7,259 nt of DNA from Anaerolineae bacterium (lineage in GTDB: Bacteria > Chloroflexota > Anaerolineae > SSC4 > Amarolineaceae): positions 986,611 to 993,869 of the forward strand of contig CP059258.1 in assembly GCA_013693795.1 (NCBI GenBank), written 5' to 3'. The position numbers were made by a program, and so were the translations under genes. The notes under the pieces were generated by a model. The model searched no databases and was not told the origin of the DNA. It saw nothing but the letters and a program-made list of their open reading frames with translations. Numbering within the stretch: position 1 is the stretch's first letter; each line of letters opens with the position of its first letter. Positions 1-7,259 of this stretch are shown here, piece by piece.

Positions 1-1122
1 GCGTCGGACGGGGAAGGCGCGGACGGTTTCAAGACCTTCGTGTTCAAGGTGCAGAAGGACGACCTGGAGATCAGCCGGACCCGCTCGCTGACCGTGGATC
101 TTTCCAACTGGGTGATCGACCGGCAGTGGGAGATCGACGACAAGACGGTCGATTCCTCCGGCGCCTGCAACATCCTGCTGCGCTATGAGAACATTCCCGG
201 CTATTGGGACGGCGCCTGGGTTCTGCCGGTGCAGCTCAGCCCGTTGGTGATGCGAGACGGAAGGGTGGGGATCGGGACGGATGACCCGCAGGCGGCGCTG
301 CACGTCCGGGGCGACACGCTGCTCGAGGGCAACGTAAGCGTGGGCGGCAGCGGCGACGGCGCGATCACTGTGCGGCACGTCAACGGCAAGAGTGATCGTT
401 CTGCGGAGCACGACGTCCTGCAACTGAACTACGACACCGGCAAGAATGTCGAAGTGGGGAGCCAGACGGCGAACGCAGATTTGATTGTGCATGGCAACCT
501 GGCGGTCGGGACCATCAACCCTCCGGCGACCTTGCAGGTCAATGGTCGGATCAAAGACCAGACGGGGGATGTCATGCCGGTGGGCGCGATTATCGCGTAC
601 GCTGGCGTCGACGCGCCCGACGGCTGGCTGTTGTGCATTGGGCAAGGTTGTCCTTACTATGACGCTGGAACGCAGGCCAAATTCGGAAAGCTTTACGAGA
701 CTCTCGGAAAGCCTGCCTTGTTCAAGGATGGTCTTAACCGTGATCACTTCTATGTGCCCGACCTGCGCAGCCGGTTCATCGTGGGGACGGGGCAAGGAGA
801 GGGCTGAGTAATTACGCGCTGAATGCGAAGGACGGAGAGGAAAAACACACTAAGTGGCGACGAAATGCCAGAGCATCGGCATGGATTTGCTGCATATGCC
901 GGGGCCGGCGACGGCTATATTGGCGACTGGGACGATGACACAAGAGCATGGCATTTCAAACTGAATGATCGCTTCTCTGACCCTAATCAGGGTTACATGG
1001 ATAATCCCTATGGTGTCGATAATCCAGATCCACGGGCCAAAGCCATTCGCTTTGCAGGCGGTGGTCGGCCCCACAATAACCTCCCGCCCTATTACGCGCT
1101 GACGTACATCATCAAGTATTAG
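1..1122 (+). CDS. Tail-fibre-like protein with C-terminal phage tail collar domain, 5' truncated, frameshifted
   Basis: The frame is open from base 1, so the start lies upstream. The first part (to about base 260) is unrecognised. It is followed by a stalk with two related motifs, VGIGTDDPQAALHVRG (265-312) and VGTINPPATLQVNG (505-546), of a type common in trimeric fibre proteins. From 574 comes a typical tail collar domain: MPVGAIIAYAG, then DGWLLC, then FYVPDLRSRFIVGTGQG, and after the break GDEMPEHRH and NNLPPYYALTYIIKY at the very end. An in-frame TGA at 805-807 interrupts it. Adding one G to the GGG at 801-803 restores GEGLSNYALNAKDGEE, as expected for the family. The original frame returns near 841-850, either by one extra A in AAAAA or by a missing AC in CACAC. 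Collar domains form the distal, often receptor-binding, part of tail fibres. The domain call is firm; the biological role is inferred. Confidence 0.85.
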
Positions 1123-1166
1123 AAGCGCCGGGACGTGTCACTCACTGACTGAGGCCATTTCTGACA
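1123..1166 (+). other. Intergenic gap between the fibre gene and the next gene
   Basis: These 44 bases contain no convincing hairpin with a T-run and no good -10/-35 pair. The only candidate ribosome-binding element is GAGG at 1151-1154, which lies 12 bases before the ATG at 1167 and is therefore weak. The short gap suggests that the downstream gene is transcribed together with the fibre gene. Confidence 0.4.
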
Positions 1167-3310
1167 ATGCCAGCAACCTCTGAACTTCTCAGCCGCTTCA
1201 TCAACCGAAAACGGTCGCTACAGGGCATTGACTTCGGCATACAGAACGATGCCGTCAGCCGTTTGCAGCTGTTCAACCTTTCCGGCATCGATTATCAGGG
1301 TCAGGCCTCCAGCGGCTACGGCCACCAGGGTTGAACGTCACGCTTCGTCTCACGCTGGACCTGTTCGATTTCCTGTTTCCGCTGATCCCGTTGCCTGGTC
1401 TGAGCGCCGGCGTTTCTCTGGATACGACCGGCGATTGGCTCAAAGAGCACTTTGTTCTCATTCAGCGCTTTCCCCAGGCGCTCTACCGCTACCATCGTGC
1501 GACCAACCCCGGACCGGGCAATTGGAAACGGTGGCGCGCCCGGTTTGGAATACGACAGCGCCGATTTGTTTGCTTGGGTTGGAAGGCAACTCGAGCCCGT
1601 GAAGCTCGGCGCGGCTGTCAGCGGAGGGGCGCAGATCCCCTTCCCAGCGCTGGGAGATGAGTTAGGCATCGACGTCTCGGCGACGGCCGACGCATCCGTT
1701 GGACTGACCGGAAAATTCATCCGCCTGCGCGGGCATATACCGGCGCTTTTCCCAGTCCTGCGGACGTCGATTTGGGCTTTCACTCTGGCCTGGAGCAGGT
1801 CGTCGAAAATCTGTTCAGCTACACGGATCGACCGCTGCAGAAACAACAGATCGACGATTGGATCGCGGACATGGTCAACAACTGGCTGCGGGCCAAACAA
1901 CCGCCCTCCACTCCGCAGGGCTCTGGCCAGCCGAAGAGCGGGCCGGTCATCAAAGAGCGCAAGCGCGACTTCTTCAAGAGGCAGCTCTCAAAAATACCTC
2001 TGGCGGCGGCAAGCGAAGCAGTCCAGAGTGCCAATGAGTGGGTCTTTTCGCTCGTCAACCTGGAACTGCGTCTGCCAGTCTTCTCGTCGCTGCTCAGTCG
2101 TTGGCAATCGCAACCCTCGACCGGCAGTCTGCTGGATAAGCTGGATCAGCTCCGCGTCTATATTCTGCAAACGCCGACGGATCCGCAGAACTTTCCGCAG
2201 GCCGAGAAAATGGCGGCCCTCAGGCAGATTCAAGCCTACGTCACCCTACTCAAAAAGAGCTACAGCCGGATCGATCCACCCGCCGCGCCGGGACTTGTTC
2301 AGGCCGAAGGGAGTTTGTTCAACCTGTTTTCATTTTCAGGGGCGCAAATGCAGCGGCCGGGTTACCGCGGCAGCCGGGGTGGAACTGCCCTCATCCCCGG
2401 CGCCGGCATTGCCATTGCGGCGTCGGGCGGCGTCGGTGCGCTGGCCAACGCCAGCGTGGACATACAACGAATCGCCTGCCGTTACCAGTCCCGTCTGGTG
2501 GGCGGGACCTCCCCGCTGTTCTTCACTCAGGATACCTGGATCACCTATCGCCGCACCACCGCCGATGCTTCGGCGTTTGCCCAGGTCGATTTGGCGCCGT
2601 TGAGCTACGAGCAGCAGGTGAGCCGCCAGATGTTCTATCAGTCGATGAGCTATGTTTCTACTGCCCTCTACTGGGCCCCGACAACCTCCCCTACGTCATC
2701 CCCGAACAACGGAGCGGATTGCGGATTGGGATGTCCGTGGCGGTGCGGCGCCTCATTCACTACGCCAGGGCGCAGGCAGCGGGTCAACCTGTCACACTGA
2801 CAGGTCAACCTCTCACGAACATCTCCGGCCCAATCATAAGGAACCTGGCGATTACACAGCCGCAGTTCGACCAATTCATGGTCGAGCCAGTTTGCCACTC
2901 TCGATGAAAACCAGGAGGGGTTTCCAAAGTATGTGTTCCTGGAAGCGGCGTTCAGATTTCCCGCTGATTTTCCCGTCTACCTGAAGGATAACCGCCAGGA
3001 ACCGAAATCTACCGGCCCGAAGCGGATGCTGGGTGATCGGCAAAACCTCAACGGAAGGCTGGAGTCCCTCCGCCTGCGAATTCGCATGTCGGATGTGGAA
3101 ACGAACCAAACGCCGCTCTTCAAACTGGGCTTCCCGCTCATTCGCTCGCGTATGGACATTGATTTATCCGGGGTGCGCGGCGCCGGACAGGAGGGAATGT
3201 TCGATTACTATGTCTACTGGTATGGCAACCCGGTCTTCAACACGGATCCCGCGCAGGCCAGCCTTGCCCAGGAAACCGCCATTCCGCCGGTGCTCCTTCT
3301 CCACCAATAG
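1167..3310 (+). CDS. Large protein of unknown family, about 714 aa after frame correction
   Basis: I do not recognise this family. ATG at 1167 begins MPATSELLSRFINRKRSLQG and the frame closes at TGA 1332-1334 unless corrected. Continuous protein sense is obtained with five one-base changes: a missing base in GGG 1328-1330, an extra A at 1520/1521, a missing A in AAAA 1712-1715, a missing C in CCCC 2676-2679 and an extra C at 2887/2888. The corrected length is an exact multiple of three and ends at TAG 3308-3310. Visible parts are a leucine/phenylalanine-rich stretch (FDFLFPLIPLPG, about 1361-1400), a Pro/Gly/Ser-rich linker (about 1895-1948) followed by a basic helical segment (KERKRDFFKRQLSK), a Gly/Ala-rich stretch (IPGAGIAIAASGGVGA, about 2393-2440) and a C-terminus with FDYYVYWYGNPVFN. 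No signal peptide, clear membrane segment or catalytic motif was seen. Its position between the fibre gene and the DUF6603-like gene suggests a shared function. Confidence 0.7.
2782..2811 (+). repeat. Short direct repeat enclosing a perfect inverted repeat, inside a coding region
   Basis: GGTCAACCT occurs at 2782-2790 and again at 2803-2811. Between and overlapping them, CCTGTCA (2788-2794) and TGACAGG (2798-2804) form a perfect 7-base inverted repeat with a 3-base loop. In the corrected reading frame this encodes GQPVTLTGQPLT, so the direct repeat can be explained by a repeated GQPxT peptide motif. No T-run follows, so it is not a normal terminator. Confidence 0.6.
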
Positions 3311-3324
3311 AAACGGCAAACCCG

Positions 3325-6300
3325 ATGATCTTTCAAGAGTCCGATCCAATCGAAGCGTTGAAACGCTATCTGGCTGACAATCACGGGGCAAGGCCGGTGG
3401 AAAGCGCGAAGACCCCAGGCGTCGCCTTTCCCCCGTTTCGACTGGATGATTTTGCCTCCCTGTTCAGCGTGTTCACCGGGCAGTCCATCGGAGATTATCT
3501 TCCAGCAGAATTCACGGAGGTGGGCAGCCCTCATCACCAGTCTGCAAGCGATTCAACAGGAGGATGAAAACCGCGGACTGAGCCTGGCCTTGGCTGACAA
3601 CGGTGTCTATCGCCTGGAATTTGCCGTGGAATGGACAACACCCTGGCATATCTACGATTTCGTCGAGATAGCAGACTCATTCGTCGCTTTTTCGATCTCG
3701 TATTCAGCAGAAACAGGCGTTGCGGTTTCAGCCACCGTTGGCTCCGGAAAAGTCAAATTTGTCGATTACTCGCTCGACCTGGATGTTACTGTTCAAATCC
3801 CATCGTTTCTGATCGAGGCCCGCCTCAATGCGGATTCGGAAACCGCGGGCGCCGCTTCCGGCGGGATGGCGAAGGATTACCTGGGGTCCCTGCAAAGCCG
3901 GGGGCGGATACCATCTTCATCGAAGATATCCGGCTCTCGGCGGCTCCAATGCTGTCCAATTACCGCCTGCATCTTTCCGTCCTCGACGTGTTGGATCTGC
4001 ACGACAGGTTCAGGGTCGACCGTTTCCAGGCCGAGATCAACTACCGCGGCGGCGCCGGAACGACCGATTACGCCATCCTCGCCTACACCGATATCGAAAT
4101 CGGCTTCGAGCAGCAGCCGCTGGTGATCGCCCTGACGGCCGAACTGGAAAAGGATGCCGCGGGGACCCGCTGGGCGTTTTCCGGCAGCATTGCCCACCCC
4201 ATCACCGTCGACCAGATCATGCAGGACCTGGCTGCGCTGTTTGGCGCCGGCGACTCGCCAGCCGAGAACCCCTACCATCTGCCGGAATTCATCGCCAACA
4301 CACAGCTGAACTACCTGGGGCTGTCTTTTGCAGTCGTGAGCGGTGCAGCCGGTGAGCAGGACTATACCTTTACGCTGGGGCTGAGCCTGCCGGTGGAAGG
4401 ACAGGACGTGCTGCTGGAGATGTATGCCCATTACCAGAAGCAGGGCGCGGCCTACGGCTGGACCTCACCGGCGCCGTGAATTTGGATGGTTTCCAGCTCG
4501 CTGTGGCCTTTGCCAAGACCTCCGATGGCCACGGCAAGTCCGACACGTTGGTTCTCGGCGGCCTGCAAACGCCGCTCAAGCTGGATTCACGCGATCTGAT
4601 TCACGCCATTGCGCCCGACATGGCCGAGGACGTTCCGCTGGAAGTTGATGTCGGCTGCTGGGACTGCTGCTGGGGATGCACGCCGGCAGCGGTTCGCAGC
4701 GCGAGTACCTCTTCCGCCTCTCGTTCGATATGGACTTGTCCCTCGACGGATTCCCGCTCATCGGCGGGATGTTAACCGACATCAAGTTCAAGGATGGACG
4801 CCTGCTGGCAGCCAGCCGCGATTGGCAGAACGCCGAGATCGATGAGGTCAATCAGTTGCTGGCGCTTTTCACGAACAATCCGCCGCAGCCGGTCGACAAG
4901 CCTAAAGACGCAGGAGCTGTCGGCGTTGGCAAAGGCATCAGCCTGAGCGGCATGTTCCAGATTACAAAGGAGATGGGCTTTCCCCTGTTCGTGCAGTTCG
5001 GCGGCGACAAGAAAGCGCCGCCAGCGACTGGCGCGCCCAAGCGCGACGCATCGCTGGCAGCGCCTGCGGTACAGGTTGCCGCGGCCGCACCTGTCGGGCC
5101 GGCAACCAGCGCGCCGGCTACACCGTCGACGGGCAATCCTGACGCCCGCTCCCAGAGCAAGATCGATCAGGTGATCGGCGCGGTGCGCATCAAGAAGGTG
5201 GCCATGGTCTTCGAAGGCGGTCGCCTGGGACTCAAGCTCACCGGCGGCCTGGCGCTGGCGGCCTTCGAGTTCGAGCGATAGGCCTGCAGGTGACCGTGCC
5301 GCAGAGCGTGCTGAACGACCCTGGCCTGGTGACAGACATCGAGTTCGGCCTCGATGGGTTTGGCGCTGAAATCCGCCAGGGCACGCTCTCCATTCTGGGG
5401 GCTTTTTGCGCCAACATTACCCGGAACAAGCGGTCAATGGCGCAACCATCCCAGCCTACGACGAGTTCAACGGCGTCGTCCAGGTGGCGTTCCCGCCGTT
5501 CAGTCTGACGGGGATGGGCCCTATGCCAAGTATGGCGATCACCCCTCGCTTTTCCTGTTCGTCGCCCTGGGATTCCCGATACCGGTCACCGCTGCCCTGC
5601 TGATCGAGGGGATGGCGCTGGGCTTTGGCGTCCATCGCGACCTTATCGCCCGCGCCTCGACGAGGTGTTGTCCTATCCGCTGATTCAGGTCTCTGTCACG
5701 CCGCCGCGCCCATCGATATCCAAGCGATGGCGGAAAAATGCATCAATACTTCCCACCGGCGGACGGGCCTATTTCGTCGTCGCCGGCGTCAAGTTCAAGG
5801 CGTTCGGCATCGTGGATACCGTTGCCATGCTGGCGGTCAAGTTCGGGCGCTCATTCGAGATCGATCTGATCGGGGTCAGCAGTATCTTCTATCCGGCTGC
5901 CTTCGTCGAACTGGCATGGATGGCGCGCTTTGTCCCGGAAGAGGGCAGCATCTATGTCGCTGGCTAGCTCACCAGCCGTTCCTATCTGTTCATTCCCCAG
6001 GTTCAGCTCACCGGCGGATTTGCCGTCGCCGCCTGGGCGGCCGGCGAGCACCAGGGCGACTTCGTCGTCTCCATTGGCGGCTACCACCCGCAGTACCAGG
6101 TTCCTGCCCACTACCCGGACCACATTTCTCGCCTGGGGATCAGTTTTCATCTCGACCCGATCACTGTCAAGGGTGGGGTCTATTTTGCCGTCACGCCGCA
6201 GTGCCTGATGATGGGCGGCCTGCTGGAAGCGTCTCTGGAGGCGTCCTATGACGCGACTGTCGCCAGCGCTTCGTTCAAGGCTGCGATCCGATTGGCCTTA

Positions 6301-7216
6301 GACGCGATTGTGTTCTTCGAGCCGTTTCATTATGACCTGACCATTGGGGCTGATGCTACGTTGGACGCGGACATTGCATTTCCCTTTACACAACGCACAT
6401 CCACGCAGTTGCATCTGGATGTCCACGTCTGGGGCCTGATTTTTCCGGCGCCGCGGCGCTGGATGTGGGGCCGAAGACATTCGACGTCGCCTTCGGCCAG
6501 GGCAGTTCGGTCAAGGCGTTGCCGATCAGTTGGGACGAGTTTCGGAGTAAGTTCTTGCAGACGCAGGACAAGGATAGCAATCCCCAGGACAATGTCTGCG
6601 CCATCTCCGTCAGCAATGGCCTGCTGGCCAAGGCCAGGACAGTAGACGGCGCCGACTTGTATGTCGTCGATCCCATGCGGGTGGTGATCGAGGCGAAGAG
6701 TCTGATTCCGATTACGGATGGGCGGACGCGAGATTGGGGATTGCCCCCATGGACCTGCGGGGCGGCGGGTTTGCTGCGACACACAGCCTGTCCGGGCACG
6801 AAAACCATTTCGACCAGGCTGAAATTCGCGACACCGTGGCGGGCGGGATCTGGGGTGGGATGGGCCTGCAAGCGCCCGATCCATCCGGTTCGTCCGACGG
6901 GCTGATCAGGGACGTGCTGACCGGCTTCCGGTTGACGCCCAGCCAGGGCGCACAGACCGCCGAAACGCACACCATCCCCAGAGACTCGCTTGCCTACAAC
7001 ACCGATGAATTGACGCTTGCTGAACAAGCCGCTGCGCTGCACCTGGTGGGCGCCGGTCAGTCCCGCAGATTCAGCGCCCAAGGAGACGTACGCCGCGTTC
7101 ACCGGTTTGGGGGAATCGATCTGACGCCGATCAACGCCCACGACCTGTTGACCGTAACGCTGCACGCCTTTGACGTGACACGAAATCCAGGAGCCAACCT
7201 TGAGCAGCCGAAATGA
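3325..7216 (+). CDS. DUF6603-like giant protein, about 1299 aa after frame correction
   Basis: ATG at 3325 (MIFQESDPIEALKRYLADNH) lies 14 bases after the previous stop; no strong ribosome-binding site is visible. Twelve one-base changes restore one frame ending at TGA 7214-7216. They are extra bases at 3519/3520 and 5750/5751, and missing bases near 3900-3904, 4456-4458, 4653, 5274, 5403-5407, 5519-5521, 5649-5651, 5693-5696, 6437 and 6733. A TAG at 5965-5967 also interrupts it. The N-terminal half shows alternating hydrophobic, beta-strand-like segments (for example VDYSLDLDVTVQIPSFLIEA), then an Ala/Pro linker (about residues 563-613). The C-terminal part carries motifs I associate from memory with DUF6603 (PF20248): LTGGFAVAAWAAGEH, GDFVVSIGGYHP (GGYHP near residue 920), VPAHYP and HVWGLDFSG. 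The molecular function of this family is unknown to me. The last about 170 residues have no recognised motif. Confidence 0.75.
5012..5160 (+). other. Ala/Pro-rich interdomain linker within the DUF6603-like gene
   Basis: About 50 residues of low-complexity sequence rich in Ala, Pro, Thr and Gly (segments such as APAVQVAAAAPVGPA and TSAPATPSTG) lie in a single unbroken frame. They separate a beta-rich N-terminal half from the DUF6603-like C-terminal half. The composition suggests a flexible, disordered hinge. Confidence 0.7.
5752..6497 (+). other. Conserved DUF6603-like core region
   Basis: This region holds the best recognised motifs of the gene: GRAYFVVAGVKFKAFGIVD, then FGRSFEIDLIGVS, then QLTSRSYLF (with Q at the amber codon), GGFAVAAWAAGEHQGDF, SIGGYHPQYQVPAHYP, ITVKGGVYFAVTP, FEPFHYDL and HVWGLDFSGAAALDVGP. 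The order and spacing match what I remember of DUF6603 proteins in bacteria and fungi. It runs in one frame from 5752 to about 6437, apart from the TAG, and changes frame once near 6437. A profile search would decide the family call. Confidence 0.7.
5965..5967 (+). other. In-frame amber codon inside conserved DUF6603-like region
   Basis: The frame reads GEGIYVAG-like sequence on the left (precisely EEGSIYVAG) and LTSRSYLFIPQVQLTGG on the right, with TAG between and no change of frame. In the family as I remember it the sequence here is of the form A-Q-L-T-S, so TAG probably stands for CAG (Gln) through one C-to-T change. Unlike the other breaks in this gene it is not an insertion or deletion. 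Confidence 0.7.
7189..7193 (+). promoter_or_regulatory. Ribosome-binding site (AGGAG) for the gene starting at 7200
   Basis: AGGAG lies six bases before a TTG codon at 7200-7202, an ideal spacing. It sits inside the last codons of the DUF6603-like gene. It favours the TTG start over the ATG at 7213, which overlaps the stop as ATGA but closes after 12 codons. Confidence 0.65.
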
Positions 7217-7259
7217 CCCCAACTCCGCGGCCAGTCCGCCCGACGGCTTGATCAGTTTC
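7200..7259 (+). CDS. N-terminus of an unidentified downstream gene (3' truncated by the window)
   Basis: Twenty codons are open from TTG at 7200 to the window end, reading MSSRNDPNSAASPPDGLISF when the TTG is taken as Met. The start is chosen because AGGAG at 7189-7193 is well spaced. It overlaps the end of the DUF6603-like gene by 17 bases in another frame, an arrangement typical of translational coupling. The polar, Ser/Pro/Asn-rich beginning has no signal peptide. Too little is present to name the product. Confidence 0.55.
   Translation, partial: MSSRNDPNSAASPPDGLISF

Noticed and set aside
800..853. Programmed ribosomal frameshifting in the fibre gene
   Set aside because: The two changes compensate each other, no classical slippery heptamer with a downstream structure is evident, and similar breaks occur throughout the window, so sequence error is simpler.
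811..1102. Twelve-base direct repeat ATTACGCGCTGA at 811-822 and 1091-1102, possibly attachment-like
   Set aside because: Both copies fall in the collar domain and encode a YAL tripeptide in the corrected frame, so protein similarity and chance explain them; no integrase or tRNA is nearby.
1123..1166. Rho-independent terminator after the fibre gene
   Set aside because: The tandem CACT/GACT pattern does not fold into a stable stem and no T-run follows.
1316..1900. Open frame on the - strand (194 codons)
   Set aside because: It is antisense to the reconstructed gene at 1167-3310, whose + strand sense continues on both sides. The composition (Arg/Pro/Ser rich) is that of a shadow frame.
1452..2603. 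A single 383-codon + gene
   Set aside because: Only about 1521-1715 of this frame carries protein sense. After that the translation becomes Arg/Ser-rich while the sense moves to the frame that runs on from about 1716 to 2679.
3877..4431. Open frame on the - strand (184 codons)
   Set aside because: It lies opposite the unbroken + frame of the DUF6603-like gene (3905-4456) and has no start signal or recognisable motif.
6386..7222. Long open frame on the - strand (278 codons)
   Set aside because: It runs antisense to well-supported + strand coding sequence with the DUF6603-like motifs. Long antisense frames are common in GC-rich coding DNA, and its translation shows no recognisable domain.

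Overview
The window is about 58-60% GC (hand estimate) and every supportable gene lies on the + strand. It holds one tight gene cluster: the 3' part of a phage-tail-fibre-like gene ending in a tail-collar domain (1-1122), a gene of unknown family (1167-3310, about 714 aa after correction), a very large gene whose C-terminal half I recognise from memory as DUF6603-like (3325-7216, about 1299 aa after correction), and the first 20 codons of a further gene (7200-7259). Gaps are 44 and 14 bases, followed by a 17-base overlap, so the four are probably co-transcribed. No tRNA, rRNA, CRISPR, insertion sequence or convincing terminator was seen, and no stretch longer than 300 bases lacks a gene.

The main peculiarity is that none of the three longer genes reads through as given. 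I traced each protein across frames by following sequence sense. The tracing needs 19 small frame changes (14 apparent one-base losses, 5 apparent gains) and one in-frame amber codon (5965-5967). About half of the changes lie in runs of three or more identical bases. After correction the lengths of the second and third genes become exact multiples of three. The even spread over all three genes, the run bias and the intact protein sense on both sides of each break point to consensus or assembly error in a draft or metagenomic sequence more than to gene decay. This cannot be settled from the window.

The organism is a moderately GC-rich bacterium. A tail-collar fibre gene beside a DUF6603 gene could fit a Chloroflexota-like, myxobacterial or other environmental genome, but that is a weak guess. 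The fibre gene has a stalk with two pseudo-repeats of the type VGxGTxxPxAxLxVxG and a collar/tip domain, so its product is probably an extended trimeric adhesive or receptor-binding fibre. The other two products look large and beta-strand-rich, without clear catalytic motifs. A plausible reading is a locus for a phage-tail-like or extracellular surface assembly in which the fibre gives binding and the giant proteins are structural parts or cargo. No sheath, tube, baseplate or ATPase gene is in the window, so this is inference.
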